A stretch of 64,000 bases of DNA from an uncultured Clostridia bacterium (GTDB lineage: Bacteria > Bacillota > Clostridia > UBA1381): contig CANQKM010000002.1 in the NCBI GenBank assembly GCA_947624485.1, positions 186,001 to 250,000 on the forward strand. Reading direction: 5' to 3'. Numbering within the stretch: position 1 is the stretch's first letter; every line of letters starts with the position of its first letter. Of this stretch, positions 5,988 to 15,264 are shown in pieces. Both the position numbers and the translations under genes were made by a program. The notes beneath the pieces were generated by a model. That model worked only from the letters and a program-made list of their open reading frames with translations. It searched no databases and was not told the DNA's origin.

Positions 5988-8918
5988 TTACACCGGATTC
6001 TTTACCTCGATCCTTATCTTCCACGTAAATTCCTTTTCGTCGAATCTGTACTCCTCAAGCGGCAGAGGCCCGCACGCGTTCTGACCGATACCGTCCTGCT
6101 TGTAATCGACGCACAGCACCGTTTCGCCGCACGGTTCAAGCTCGAAATTGTGCGCCTTTTCCGTAAGCTCCTCCTGCGTGTAATGCGACGCACTGAACGA
6201 AAACGGCGTGTCGGAGCTTACGCGGAGCGTATCCGTCTCAAAGTACCGCGTACCGAAGTGACTGCCGTTTTCCTGCGGCTTTACGTAGTCCTCGTGCATG
6301 TCGCCGACGGTCGTCTCAAACTCGCCGAGGTATGACGCTAAATGCTTGTCGCTGTAGCTCTCGTACGGGCCGCAGCCGTAGTAGCGCACATTTTCGCCCT
6401 CGGTAAAGAAACGCAGTCCGAACCGCGGCAGCGGCGGCAGATCCTTGTTTACCTTCACGTCCGCCTTTAAATCGATAACGCCGTTTGCGTAAATTGTCCA
6501 CTCCGCAAAAATATCGACCGTCTTTTGCAGGAACACGGGAATAAGCGCGCTGTGGCATTTTATCAACGCCGCGCCGTCCGCCGTCTCACACGAAATGTCG
6601 TAAACGTACGTACATTCGCGGTCGTAACCGGCGCTTTGCCAGATATTCCTTATATTGCGGTCATTATCGGTCGGCGCGCGCCACACGTTCCACTCGACTG
6701 CACTTGTAACCGCGCCGCCGAGCTTTGTGAAATTGCCGACCGCCTTGTCAAACTCATATTCAAACCCTTCGCCCGAAACGGTGATGTAACGCTCCGTCTC
6801 GTTCGCGCTTACGCTGCCGACGGCTGTTACATTTTCGAGCGCCTTAACGGTGTCGTTTACAATAATCTGCTCAAAACCGACCTCGTACCCTTTGTCAGCC
6901 CACGGGGTATTGTTTTTCTGATACGCCTTAATCATCAGCGTGTCGCCGTCGGGCATCGGGAAGCTCTTTTTGCCGCGCGGCGGCACGTCGAATTTGACCG
7001 TCTCGCCGTTTATCTCGAAATCGAGCATGTCGTCAAGTTCCGAAAAATCGTATCTGTTTTCAACTATCAGAATTTTGCCGTATGATGTGATCTTAAACGG
7101 CTTTACCGCCTGCTTGTACTCCAAAAGACCGACATGCGGTCTGCGGTCGGGGTACACGAGACCGTCCATGCAGAAATTCCCGTCGTGCGGGAACTCGCCG
7201 AAGTCGCCGCCGTAGAGGTACTTGCCGTCCTTGTACACCGCGTGGTCGCACCACTCCCAAACGAACGCGCCGAAAAAGCCGTCGTAGCGGTACATGCGGT
7301 CGATGTACTCCTTAATGCCGCCGGGGCCGTTGCCCATCGCGTGTACAAACTCGCACTGCATATACGGCTTTATCTGCTTTTCGTCCTTTTCGGGCAAATC
7401 TGTCCACGCGTGTTCCATGTCGTAAAAGCTGCTGTCGCCGTCGCCGAAATGCAGCACATGCACGCCCGGATTTTTGAAATATTCGTCGATCCATTCGTAC
7501 GAAGCGTACATCGTGCTTATAACGTCGAGGTCGGTGAGGTCGTTTTTGTGACCGCATGTCTGACACGACGCGCTTTCGTAATGCGTGGGGCGCGTAGGAT
7601 CATAGCTCTTGATCCAGTGCAGCGCGTTTTCGATGTTCGTACCGTAGCCGCCTTCGTTGCCTGCCGACCACAGACAGACGCACGGACGGTTCTTGTCGCG
7701 TATCACGCTGCGCTTATTGCGGTCGAGAATCGCCTCGCCCCAGTCGAGGTCGTTCGCGAGAAGTCCGAACGTGCTTTCCTGCGAGCCGCCGTAAAGCGTG
7801 GACGTGCCGTGTATTTCGAGATCCGCCTCCGCTATGACGTAAAAGCCGTACTCATCGCACATCTGAGTGAACCACGGCGCGTTGGGGTAGTGGCTCGTGC
7901 GTATCGCGTTGATATTGTGACGCTTCATCATCATAAGGTCTTTTTCCGCCTGCTCGCGCGAAATCGTGTAACCCGTAACGGGATCGCTGTCGTGACGGTT
8001 CACGCCGCGCATTTTTATCGGCTTGCCGTTCAGCAGGAAAATACCGTCCTCGATCTTTATTTCGCGTATGCCGACCTTATCCTTTATAACCTCGTTTTCC
8101 GTCGCGATGTAGAGCGTGTACAAATAAGGATTTTCCGCGTTCCACAAAACGGGCTTGTCAATCTTAATCGTTCCGTCCGTGCCGCTGTATACGACCTTGC
8201 CGTCCGCGTCCTCCAGAACAAACGACGCGGCTGTGTCTGTTTTAACCGTCACTGTGCCGTCAACGGCTGTCGTTACCGTGTAATCCGTGACATGCGTTTC
8301 GGGGCGTCGCAGGATATACACGTCGCGGAAAATGCCGCTCATACGGAGCTTGTCCTGATCCTCGAGGTAGCTGCCGTCGCACCACTTCATCACGAGCGCG
8401 GCGAGAATGTTCGCGCCGTCTTTGACAAAATCGGTAACATCAAATTCAGACGTTGAGTGCGAAACCTGACTGTAGCCGACGAAGCTGCCGTTTATCCACA
8501 GGTACAGGCACGAGTCCACGCCCTCAAAGTTCAGATACAGCCGCTCGCCGTCGCGCTTTTCGCACGAAAACTCCGTCACGTACGCGCCGCACGGCGTTTC
8601 GTAAGGCACGTAGGGTGGGTTGTAGGGGAACGGGTAGCGCACGTTCGTGTACTGATGCGTGTCATAGCCGTGATTCTGCCAGCACGACGGCACGGGTATC
8701 TTCTTAAATCCGTCCGTGCTGCCGTTTATAAAATCCTCAGGCACGTCGTACGCGCAGCCGTAGTACGCGAAATCCCAGTCGCCGTTAAGCATCGTTTTCC
8801 TGTCCTCATTCGAGCGGCGCGCGTTTTCGATGTCCGAATATATCTCATAATACGGACGTTCGCTTTCCGTATTTACATGCAGTGTTTTCAAATTTTTGTG
8901 GTAATTATCAAGCTTCAT
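5988..8918 (-). CDS. lacZ: beta-galactosidase, glycoside hydrolase family 2
   Basis: A 976-residue LacZ-type enzyme that hydrolyses terminal beta-galactosides. Order: sugar-binding/jelly-roll domain (about 1-200), immunoglobulin-like domain, TIM barrel, second Ig-like domain and the small-chain domain at the C-terminus. The acid/base is Glu422 in SAGNEGGYG and the nucleophile Glu523 in QCEFVHAMGN. No signal peptide is present, so it acts in the cytosol on imported sugars. The ATG at 8918 has GGGAGG upstream and begins the family N-terminus. No transporter or regulator is adjacent. The substrate could be lactose or galacto-oligosaccharides from plant material. Confidence 0.93.
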   Translation of the reverse strand: MKLDNYHKNLKTLHVNTESERPYYEIYSDIENARRSNEDRKTMLNGDWDFAYYGCAYDVPEDFINGSTDGFKKIPVPSCWQNHGYDTHQYTNVRYPFPYNPPYVPYETPCGAYVTEFSCEKRDGERLYLNFEGVDSCLYLWINGSFVGYSQVSHSTSEFDVTDFVKDGANILAALVMKWCDGSYLEDQDKLRMSGIFRDVYILRRPETHVTDYTVTTAVDGTVTVKTDTAASFVLEDADGKVVYSGTDGTIKIDKPVLWNAENPYLYTLYIATENEVIKDKVGIREIKIEDGIFLLNGKPIKMRGVNRHDSDPVTGYTISREQAEKDLMMMKRHNINAIRTSHYPNAPWFTQMCDEYGFYVIAEADLEIHGTSTLYGGSQESTFGLLANDLDWGEAILDRNKRSVIRDKNRPCVCLWSAGNEGGYGTNIENALHWIKSYDPTRPTHYESASCQTCGHKNDLTDLDVISTMYASYEWIDEYFKNPGVHVLHFGDGDSSFYDMEHAWTDLPEKDEKQIKPYMQCEFVHAMGNGPGGIKEYIDRMYRYDGFFGAFVWEWCDHAVYKDGKYLYGGDFGEFPHDGNFCMDGLVYPDRRPHVGLLEYKQAVKPFKITSYGKILIVENRYDFSELDDMLDFEINGETVKFDVPPRGKKSFPMPDGDTLMIKAYQKNNTPWADKGYEVGFEQIIVNDTVKALENVTAVGSVSANETERYITVSGEGFEYEFDKAVGNFTKLGGAVTSAVEWNVWRAPTDNDRNIRNIWQSAGYDRECTYVYDISCETADGAALIKCHSALIPVFLQKTVDIFAEWTIYANGVIDLKADVKVNKDLPPLPRFGLRFFTEGENVRYYGCGPYESYSDKHLASYLGEFETTVGDMHEDYVKPQENGSHFGTRYFETDTLRVSSDTPFSFSASHYTQEELTEKAHNFELEPCGETVLCVDYKQDGIGQNACGPLPLEEYRFDEKEFTWKIRIEVKNPV

Positions 8919-8942
8919 AATTAAAACCTCCCATACCGTTAA

Positions 8943-8971
8943 AGTATATATGCGCGCGTGAAATTTGTCAA
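8943..8971 (-). promoter_or_regulatory. lacZ promoter
   Basis: Minus strand: TTGACA (8966-8971), 17-nt spacer, TATACT (8943-8948). A near-perfect sigma-A promoter, divergent from the DUF1292 promoter. Confidence 0.8.
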
Positions 8972-9000
8972 TAAGATTTGCAATTATTTTCCCGACGGGA

Positions 9001-9029
9001 TTGACAATTTTGCGGTTGTATATTAAAAT
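9001..9029 (+). promoter_or_regulatory. promoter of the DUF1292 gene
   Basis: TTGACA (9001-9006), 17-nt spacer, TAAAAT (9024-9029), then AAGAAAGGA ahead of the ATG at 9061. Confidence 0.75.
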
Positions 9030-9060
9030 AAAAATATAACGTAAGAAAGGAATAAAAAAC

Positions 9061-9327
9061 ATGGAAAACAACATAATAATTCTTGAAGACGAAAACGGCT
9101 GCGAGGTTGAATTTGAAGTTATAGACGTGTTCGAGTTCGAGGATGTGACGTACTTCGCGCTTCTGGAGGTACTGCCCGAGGAAATGGAGAACGACGAGGT
9201 TCTCATCATGCAGGTGCAGGGCGACATTGACAGCGAGGACGCAGAGCTTGTAATGGTTGACGACGACGCGAGACTTGAAAGAGCGTTTAACGAATTTCTC
9301 CGCCGCGACGAGGAAAATAATGACTGA
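9061..9327 (+). CDS. DUF1292-family small acidic protein
   Basis: An 88-residue acidic protein of the DUF1292 (YrzB-like) family: MENNIIILEDENGCEVEFEV, then YFALLEVLPEE, VLIMQVQGD and a terminal helix LERAFNEFL. These proteins are nearly universal in Bacillota, often near alaS or ruvX, and have no established function. It has its own promoter and an AAGAAAGGA ribosome-binding site. It is directly followed by the 6S RNA promoter, so it forms a single-gene unit. Confidence 0.85.
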   Translation: MENNIIILEDENGCEVEFEVIDVFEFEDVTYFALLEVLPEEMENDEVLIMQVQGDIDSEDAELVMVDDDARLERAFNEFLRRDEENND

Positions 9328-9355
9328 AAAAATTGCAAAAAACACAAATTTCCTA

Positions 9356-9384
9356 TTGCAATTTTAACAGTAATATGCTAAAAT
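9356..9384 (+). promoter_or_regulatory. 6S RNA promoter
   Basis: TTGCAA (9356-9361), 17-nt spacer, TAAAAT (9379-9384); predicted start near 9391. Confidence 0.7.
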
Positions 9385-9391
9385 TAAATCA

Positions 9392-9600
9392 GAAAAAATA
9401 AATAGCCAATTACCCTGAGATTTCGCGTTTAAAAGTCTTTTTTTTACCAACACTTCTTTAAAGGGACTCATTCTCCGGATGCGGCGTATACGCCTCCTTT
9501 CCTTCGGGACTGCCAGTGGACATATAAAGTATTCGGGATGTAACCCACCTGCATGGGCAGGTAGAAACTTGACTTGTTCAGACGGTTATTTCGGGGTTTT
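9392..9600 (+). ncRNA. ssrS: 6S RNA
   Basis: About 190-210 nt with the 6S architecture. A closing helix of ten contiguous pairs (with G-U wobbles) joins ACCCTGAGAT (9412-9421) to ATTTCGGGGT (9588-9597). The 5' part CTGAGATTTCGCG is very close to the E. coli 6S 5' motif CTGAGATGTTCGC. The middle holds a long interrupted hairpin (GGCGTATACGCC, CACCTGCATGGGCAGGT). 6S RNA mimics an open promoter and sequesters the sigma-A holoenzyme in slow growth. It has its own promoter, a T-rich 3' end and no sizeable reading frame. Confidence 0.8.
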
Positions 9601-9671
9601 TATTTTTTTGTTCTTGTATTTAACGGGCGAATGTGGTAAAATAGCTTTAATATTCATAGGAGGAATGCAAA

Positions 9672-10433
9672 ATGGAGATAAGCGTAAAAAGAGACGGTCT
9701 GACGCTTAAAGGAACGCTCGAAAGACCGGAAGGAATCGATAAATGCCCGATAACGATAATATTCCACGGACTTATGTCGAGCCGAGGCGTCGGCAAGGGC
9801 GGTATGCACGATATTCTCGCGGAAAAACTGTTAAAGCGCGGCATAGCCGTAATACGCTTTGATTTTAACGGTCACGGCGAGAGCGGCGGCGAGTTCGAGG
9901 ATATGACGGTTTACGGCGAGATACTCGACGCTATGGCGATAATGGAATATGTGAGACAGCTTGACTGGGTAAGCGAAATATACATAGCCGGACATTCGCA
10001 GGGTGCGCTTGTCGGCGGTATGACGGCGGGCTATTACAGAGAGCTTGTGAAAAAGCTCGTTTTAATGGCGCCGGCGGCGACGATACCAGACGACGCTCAG
10101 CGCGGCTCGTGCTTCGGCAAAATATATGATACCTACAACCCGCCCGAGTATATAGATATGAAGGACGTCGAGCAGAACGATTACAGGCTCGGTCAGAAGT
10201 ATATGCGCCTTGCGCGCACGATACCCGTGTACGAAACGACCTCGATGTTCCTCGGCAAGACGCTTATCATCCACGGCACGAAGGACGAGGCGGTAGGACT
10301 TATCGGCTCGCTGCGGTACAAGAAATGTATGGATAACGTGACGCTTCATATAATAGAGGGCGAAACGCACGGTCTCGACACGATTTCGCTTGACAGCGTG
10401 CTTGAGGAAGCGGCGGAGTTTTTGAAAAACTGA
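9672..10433 (+). CDS. alpha/beta hydrolase (serine esterase type)
   Basis: A 253-residue cytosolic hydrolase. The oxyanion region is FHGLMSSRG (about 31-39), FDFNGHGES follows the next strand, the nucleophile is Ser in AGHSQGALVGG (about 110-120), the acid Asp in IHGTKDEAV and the base His in GETHGLD. This is the layout of small feruloyl/acyl esterases and lysophospholipase-like enzymes in Clostridia; the substrate is unknown. AGGAGGAATGCAAA precedes the ATG. The stop is followed after one base by the rhodanese gene, so the two are translationally coupled. Confidence 0.85.
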   Translation: MEISVKRDGLTLKGTLERPEGIDKCPITIIFHGLMSSRGVGKGGMHDILAEKLLKRGIAVIRFDFNGHGESGGEFEDMTVYGEILDAMAIMEYVRQLDWVSEIYIAGHSQGALVGGMTAGYYRELVKKLVLMAPAATIPDDAQRGSCFGKIYDTYNPPEYIDMKDVEQNDYRLGQKYMRLARTIPVYETTSMFLGKTLIIHGTKDEAVGLIGSLRYKKCMDNVTLHIIEGETHGLDTISLDSVLEEAAEFLKN

Positions 10434-10434
10434 T

Positions 10435-10749
10435 ATGGAATACGGCGAAATAACATTTGAGGAAGCGAAAAAAATACTGGACGGCGGCGGAGTGCTGCTC
10501 GACGTGCGCGAGGAGAGCGAGTTCGCGCAGGGACACGCCGACGGCGCGGAGCTGCTTGCCGTTGACGATATAACGGACGAAACAGCCGCGCGCGCAATAC
10601 CCGAAAAGACAACGCCGGTCGTAACGTACTGCCGCAGCGGCAGCCGCGCGCGTCTCGCGGCGGAGCGGCTTGCGGAAATGGGCTACGAAAACGTATACAC
10701 CATAGGCAGCATAGTCGGCTGGCAGTACGGCATAGTACACGGACTGTAA
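10435..10749 (+). CDS. single-domain rhodanese-like sulfurtransferase
   Basis: A 104-residue rhodanese domain: VLLDVREESEFAQGHADGA, then the active-site loop VTYCRSGSRARLAAERL, with the Cys that carries the persulfide, and a C-terminal helix. Such proteins move sulfane sulfur; the acceptor here is unknown. It begins one base after the hydrolase stop and has no independent ribosome-binding site, so it is read as the second gene of that operon. Normal length and intact catalytic Cys. Confidence 0.88.
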   Translation: MEYGEITFEEAKKILDGGGVLLDVREESEFAQGHADGAELLAVDDITDETAARAIPEKTTPVVTYCRSGSRARLAAERLAEMGYENVYTIGSIVGWQYGIVHGL

Positions 10750-10757
10750 AAACACGC

Positions 10758-10786
10758 TTGTAATTTTGTAATTTATGTGCTAATAT
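10758..10786 (+). promoter_or_regulatory. promoter of the CobW-type GTPase gene
   Basis: TTGTAA (10758-10763), 17-nt spacer, TAATAT (10781-10786). I see no obvious zinc-regulator box. Confidence 0.5.
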
Positions 10787-10824
10787 ATACCACAAAGGCA
10801 TAACAAGGAAAGAGGTAATAAAAA

Positions 10825-12078
10825 TTGGATAAGAGAATACCCATAACGCTTCTGACGGGCTATCTCGGAGCGGGAAAAACGACGCTTATGAACCACATTC
10901 TGTCGAACCAGGAGGGCTACAAATGTGCCGTGATCGTGAACGACATAGGCGAGGTCAACATCGATTCGACGCTCATACAGAAGGGCGGCATGGTTCAGGA
11001 GGAGGACGCGAGCCTTGTGCCTCTAACGAACGGCTGTATCTGCTGCACGCTGAAGGTCGATTTGATGAAGCAGATCGCGGAGCTTGCGACGTCGGGAAAG
11101 TTCGACTATATACTGATCGAGGCGAGTGGAATATGCGAGCCGCTGCCTATCGTGCAGACGATTTCGATGATGGACGGCTCGGTCGAGGGCAGCGAGGTGC
11201 CGCCTATCGTAAAGCTCGACTGCGTTGTGACGGTCGTTGACGCGCTGCGTCTTGTTGACGAGTTCGCCGGCGGCGACAAGCTTATGGGACAGGTTGACGA
11301 GGAGGATATAGAAAACCTTCTGATACAGCAGATAGAGTTCTGCTCGACCATTATCATAAACAAGGTTGACGAGGTGAGCGAGAGCGACCTCGGCAAGGTT
11401 CGCGCCGTGATAAAGGCTTTGCAGCCGAAGGCGAAGATTATCGAAACGAATTACTGCAAGGTCGATATGAAGGACGTGCTTGACACAAAGCAGTTCGACA
11501 TTGACGAGACATTCTCGTCGGCGGGCTGGATCGCGGAGTTCGAGAACAAGGAAAACGAGCATGAGGACGACGATGACGACGATGAGCACGAGCATCACCA
11601 CCACGACGACGATGATGATGAGCATGAACATCATCATCACGACCATGACGAACATGAACACCACGGTCACCACCATCACCACCACCATGACCACGACCAC
11701 GGCGAGGCGGAGGAATACGGTATCGGCTCGTTCGTGTACTACCGCCGTCAGCCGATGAAGCTCGGCAGATTGAAGCGCTGGGCGCGCAACGGCTTCCCGA
11801 AGAACGTTATCCGCTGCAAGGGCATACTGTGGCTCGACGCGGACAACGATATGTCCTACGTGTTCGAGCAGGCGGGCAAGCAGATACAGATGTACGAAAA
11901 CGGCAAGTGGCTCGCGAGCGCGCCGAAGAAGATGCTCGACCAATTTATCGCCGATGATCCGTCTATACTCGACAACTGGGACGAGAAGTGCGGCGACAGA
12001 ATGATAAAGCTTGTGTTCATAGGCAGAGACCTTGACAAAAAAGCAATATCGGCAGAGCTTGACGCGCTGCTTCTGTAA
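10825..12078 (+). CDS. CobW/G3E-family GTPase, putative metallochaperone with a His/Asp-rich segment
   Basis: A 417-residue G3E GTPase starting at TTG behind AGAGGT. Seen: P-loop GYLGAGKTT (about 11-19), the metal-site motif C71-I-C73-C74 in NGCICC, and the guanine-specificity motif NKVD (179-182). The CobW C-terminal domain ends the protein. Between GTPase and C-terminal domains (about 245-294) lies a run of some fifty residues almost entirely His, Asp and Glu, a likely metal store or sensor. Family members deliver Zn, Co or another metal to client enzymes. The metal and client here are unknown. Monocistronic, with a terminator after it. Confidence 0.9.
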   Translation: MDKRIPITLLTGYLGAGKTTLMNHILSNQEGYKCAVIVNDIGEVNIDSTLIQKGGMVQEEDASLVPLTNGCICCTLKVDLMKQIAELATSGKFDYILIEASGICEPLPIVQTISMMDGSVEGSEVPPIVKLDCVVTVVDALRLVDEFAGGDKLMGQVDEEDIENLLIQQIEFCSTIIINKVDEVSESDLGKVRAVIKALQPKAKIIETNYCKVDMKDVLDTKQFDIDETFSSAGWIAEFENKENEHEDDDDDDEHEHHHHDDDDDEHEHHHHDHDEHEHHGHHHHHHHDHDHGEAEEYGIGSFVYYRRQPMKLGRLKRWARNGFPKNVIRCKGILWLDADNDMSYVFEQAGKQIQMYENGKWLASAPKKMLDQFIADDPSILDNWDEKCGDRMIKLVFIGRDLDKKAISAELDALLL

Positions 12079-12089
12079 TATATGAATTT

Positions 12090-12121
12090 AAGCGTTCTCC
12101 GCTTCAGCGCGGGGAACGCTT
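12090..12121 (+). terminator. terminator of the CobW-type gene
   Basis: Hairpin AAGCGTTCTCCGC / GCGCGGGGAACGCTT with a TTCA loop just after the stop. A second hairpin with a T run (AACCGAT...ATCGGTTTTT, about 12140-12170) gives a back-up. Confidence 0.7.
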
Positions 12122-12173
12122 TACTGCTTTATGAAAAATAACCGATATTTTTATGTAAAAATCGGTTTTTGTA

Positions 12174-12202
12174 TTGTTTACAAAAAGGCGTTGTGATAAA
12201 AT
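12174..12202 (+). promoter_or_regulatory. promoter of the galacturonate operon
   Basis: TTGTTT (12174-12179), 17-nt spacer, TAAAAT (12197-12202), 26 nt before the lplD start. The -35 is weak, as expected for a regulated promoter. No clear operator seen. Confidence 0.5.
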
Positions 12203-12228
12203 ATAAAAAAATCATACGGAGGGTACAT

Positions 12229-13617
12229 ATGAAATACGCAGATAAGAAAGTAACGGATTTGAAAATAGCGTACATAGGCGGAGGCTCGCGCGGCTGGGCG
12301 TGGGGGCTTATGAGCGACCTTGCCGCGACCGGGGATATGTGCGGCACGGTCTATCTCTACGACATCGACTATGACGCAGCAAAGAAGAACGAAGCGATAG
12401 GCAACAGGATAAAGGACGTAAAGGGCTGCAAATCGCCGTGGAAATACAGAGCGGTAAAAAGCGCGCGCGCCGCGTACAAGGACGCGGACTTTGTCGTAAT
12501 ATCCATTCTGCCGGCCACGTTCGACGAAATGGAGAGCGACGTACACGCGCCCGAAAAGTACGGCATATACCAGTCGGTCGGCGACACCGCCGGCGCGGGC
12601 GGCATAATAAGAGCGCTGCGCACAATACCGATGTTTGAGGAAATCGCGGAGTGCATTAAAAAATACTGCCCGAACGCGTGGGTAATAAATTACACAAACC
12701 CCATGACTATATGCACAAAGACGCTTTACCGAGTATTCCCCGAGATAAAGGCGTTCGGCTGCTGCCACGAGGTGTTCGGCACACGGAAGCTGCTCGCGGC
12801 GGCTCTTGACGATATGTGCGGCATAAAGAACGTAAAGCGTGAGGAAATAAAGGTAAACGTAGTAGGCGTGAACCACTTTACATGGCTCACGAGCGCGCAG
12901 TACGAGGACATCGACATATTTCCGATATACCGCGAATTTGCGGAGAAGTACAAGGATACGGGCTACGGCGACGCGGCGGACAAGAACTGGATGAACAAGT
13001 CCTTTTTCAGCCGCGAGAAGGTAAAGTTCGACCTGTTCCTGCGCTACGGCTATATCGCCGCCGCCGGTGACAGACATCTCGCGGAATTCTGCCCCGGCAA
13101 GTGGTACCTCAAGGATCCCAAAACGGTTGAGAAGTGGGGCTTCGGTCTCACGACCGTAAAGTGGCGCAAGGAGGATTTGAAGCGCCGTCTGGAGCGCAGC
13201 GAGCGTCTGTATAAGAACGAGGAAAAATTTGAGATACGCGAGACGGGCGAGGAGGGCGTACAGCAGATGCGAGCGCTTCTGGGACTTTGCGACCTCGTTA
13301 CGAACGTAAACATACCGAACCGCGGACAGATACCGAATTTACCCATGGGCGCGGTAGTTGAAACGAACGCTGTGTTCCGCGCGAACTCATTAACGCCGGT
13401 GTTCGCGGGCAACATTCCCGAAGAGATCTATCCGCTCATAAGCCGCGTGTCGGGCGAGCAGGACAGAGTGCTTGACGCGGCTCTCGCGCGCGACCTCGAC
13501 GGCGTGTTCGCGTGCTTCGCGAACGACGCGAACGTTGAGCTTCCGCTTGACGACGCGCGCAGGCTGTTTGACGAGATGATCAACAACACGAAAAAATATT
13601 TGAAAATGTATTTCTGA
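12229..13617 (+). CDS. lplD: alpha-galacturonidase, glycoside hydrolase family 4
   Basis: A 462-residue GH4 enzyme that, as in LplD, releases galacturonate from alpha-linked oligogalacturonides using NAD+ and Mn2+. The Rossmann N-terminus is KIAYIGGGSRGWAWGLMSDL. The metal site is Cys178-Cys179-His180 in GCCHEVFG plus NHFTW further on. YTNPM, QSVGDT and ETNAV are family motifs. The recalled B. subtilis LplD sequence agrees along the whole length. GGAGGG precedes the ATG. It heads the uxaC-uxaB-uxaA cluster, which would catabolise its product. Confidence 0.9.
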   Translation: MKYADKKVTDLKIAYIGGGSRGWAWGLMSDLAATGDMCGTVYLYDIDYDAAKKNEAIGNRIKDVKGCKSPWKYRAVKSARAAYKDADFVVISILPATFDEMESDVHAPEKYGIYQSVGDTAGAGGIIRALRTIPMFEEIAECIKKYCPNAWVINYTNPMTICTKTLYRVFPEIKAFGCCHEVFGTRKLLAAALDDMCGIKNVKREEIKVNVVGVNHFTWLTSAQYEDIDIFPIYREFAEKYKDTGYGDAADKNWMNKSFFSREKVKFDLFLRYGYIAAAGDRHLAEFCPGKWYLKDPKTVEKWGFGLTTVKWRKEDLKRRLERSERLYKNEEKFEIRETGEEGVQQMRALLGLCDLVTNVNIPNRGQIPNLPMGAVVETNAVFRANSLTPVFAGNIPEEIYPLISRVSGEQDRVLDAALARDLDGVFACFANDANVELPLDDARRLFDEMINNTKKYLKMYF

Positions 13618-13631
13618 TTGGGAGGATAAAT

Positions 13632-15026
13632 ATGAAACCGTTTATGGACAAGGACTTCATGCTTTCAAACGACACCGCGAAAAAGCTTTACCACGACTAC
13701 GCGGCGGACATGCCGATATTCGACTACCACTGCCACCTTTCCCCGCAGATGATGTACGAGGATAAGCCGTTTAAGAACATTACCGAGATTTTTCTCGGCG
13801 GCGACCATTACAAGTGGCGGTACATGCGCTCGAACGGCATTGACGAGGAATACATAACGGGCGGCGCAAGCGATTACGATAAATTCAAGGCATTTTGCTC
13901 GTGTCTGCAGTATGCCGTCGGAAATCCGCTCTACCACTGGACGCATCTCGAATTAAAGCGTTACTTCGGCGTTGAGGAAATCGTGACGGAAAAGACGTGC
14001 GACGCGATATGGGAAAAGTGCAACGCCGTTATCGGGGACACTGAAATGAGTCCGTCAACGCTCATAAATTCCTCGAATGTCGCGGTGATATGCACGACGG
14101 ACGATCCTGCCGACAGCCTCGAGTGGCACAAAAAAACAGCGGAAAAGGGACACATAAAAGCGAAGGTTTACCCCGCGTACCGCCCCGACTTCCTGATAAA
14201 TATCGACAAGGATACGTTCCTGCCGTATGTGGAAAGGCTGGCGAAGGTGTGCGGTAAGGAGATAAAGACGTATGACGATTTGATAAACGCGGCGTGCGAG
14301 CGCGCCGACTTTTTCCACGCCGCCGGCTGCCGCATAAGCGACCACGCGCTTGACGGCGTGCCGTACAACACGTCGCACAGTCCCGCGGACGTTTTCGCAA
14401 AGGCAATGCGCGGCGAAGCGGTCACAAAGGACGAAGCCGAGGCGTACAAGACAGGTGTGCTTACGGCTCTGGGCAAAAAGTACAAGGAGCTTGGCTGGGC
14501 GATGCAGCTTCACATCGGCGCGCTCCGCAACAACAATTCGCGCATGTTCAGAAAGCTCGGCGCGGACACCGGTTTCGACTCTATCGCCGATTATGAGATA
14601 GCGGCGGATTTGAGCGCGCTGCTGAATTCAATGGAGGAAAACGACAACCTCCCCAAAACGATACTTTATACGCTTAACCCGAAGGACAACTACGTTCTCG
14701 CGACCATGCTCGGCAACTTCCAGTCGAGCGAAACTGCCGGCAAGATACAGTTCGGCTCGGGCTGGTGGTTCAACGACCAGCGCGACGGCATGACGGAGCA
14801 GATGAAGGCGCTCGCGAACCTCGGCGCGCTGAGCCGATTCGTCGGCATGCTCACCGATTCGCGCAGCTTCCTGTCGTACACGCGCCACGAGTATTTCAGA
14901 CGCATAATGTGTAACCTGCTCGGCACGTGGGTAGAAAACGGCGAATTTCCGCAGGATTACGATACGCTCGGTAAGATTGTGCAGGATATTTGCTATAATA
15001 ACGCGGTAAGGTATTTTGATATGTAA
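13632..15026 (+). CDS. uxaC: glucuronate/galacturonate isomerase
   Basis: A 464-residue uronate isomerase converting D-galacturonate to D-tagaturonate (and glucuronate to fructuronate). The amidohydrolase-like barrel shows the metal ligands in FDYHCHLSPQ near residue 32, GDHYKWRYMR, and LHIGALRNNN, HDSRSF-like TDSRSFLSYTRHEYFRR near the end. It has a GGGAGG site and follows lplD by 14 bp. The next uxa gene is 238 bp away, across a repeat element that interrupts the operon. Full length. Confidence 0.95.
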   Translation: MKPFMDKDFMLSNDTAKKLYHDYAADMPIFDYHCHLSPQMMYEDKPFKNITEIFLGGDHYKWRYMRSNGIDEEYITGGASDYDKFKAFCSCLQYAVGNPLYHWTHLELKRYFGVEEIVTEKTCDAIWEKCNAVIGDTEMSPSTLINSSNVAVICTTDDPADSLEWHKKTAEKGHIKAKVYPAYRPDFLINIDKDTFLPYVERLAKVCGKEIKTYDDLINAACERADFFHAAGCRISDHALDGVPYNTSHSPADVFAKAMRGEAVTKDEAEAYKTGVLTALGKKYKELGWAMQLHIGALRNNNSRMFRKLGADTGFDSIADYEIAADLSALLNSMEENDNLPKTILYTLNPKDNYVLATMLGNFQSSETAGKIQFGSGWWFNDQRDGMTEQMKALANLGALSRFVGMLTDSRSFLSYTRHEYFRRIMCNLLGTWVENGEFPQDYDTLGKIVQDICYNNAVRYFDM

Positions 15027-15051
15027 ATGAGGCGCATCGGCGACGGACGCC

Positions 15052-15191
15052 GTAGGGGCGAACCGTGTTCGCCCGTGAGGCTCCCCTTGAGGGGAGCTGT
15101 CGCCGAAGGCGACTGAGAGGTGGTTTTACAAAATTCGTTGCCACCTCTCCGTCATCGCTTCGCGATGCCACCTCTCCTCAAGGAGAGGCTC
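15052..15191. repeat. MITE-like palindromic element, copy 1
   Basis: It begins with the unit GTAGGGGCGAACCGTGTTCG (from 15052). Then come inverted halves: GAGGCTCCCCTTGAGGGGAG, GTCGCC-GAAG-GGCGAC and GAGAGGTGG on the left; CCACCTCTCC, a small hairpin and CCTCAAGGAGAGGCTC on the right. The 28.4 and 36.4 kb gaps have the same layout. No transposase is inside. It fills most of the uxaC-uxaB gap. Confidence 0.75.
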
Positions 15192-15264
15192 ACAAGATGT
15201 GCCGCACGCCATAAACATAAGACCAAATCATAATTTACCTACCCCAAAAAAGGAGAAAATAACC

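Noticed and set aside
7134-8456. 440-codon open frame on the plus strand, opposite lacZ
   Set aside because: Its protein is Arg/Val/Ala-rich with no recognisable fold, it has no ribosome-binding site, and lacZ on the other strand is certain. It is a codon-bias shadow, as are the other long frames opposite uxaC, CobW, pyk and proA.
11557-11706. Tandem GAT/CAT/CAC-type repeats that resemble a microsatellite or CRISPR-like array
   Set aside because: They are in frame in the CobW-type gene and encode its His/Asp-rich segment; there are no spacers and no regular long repeat.
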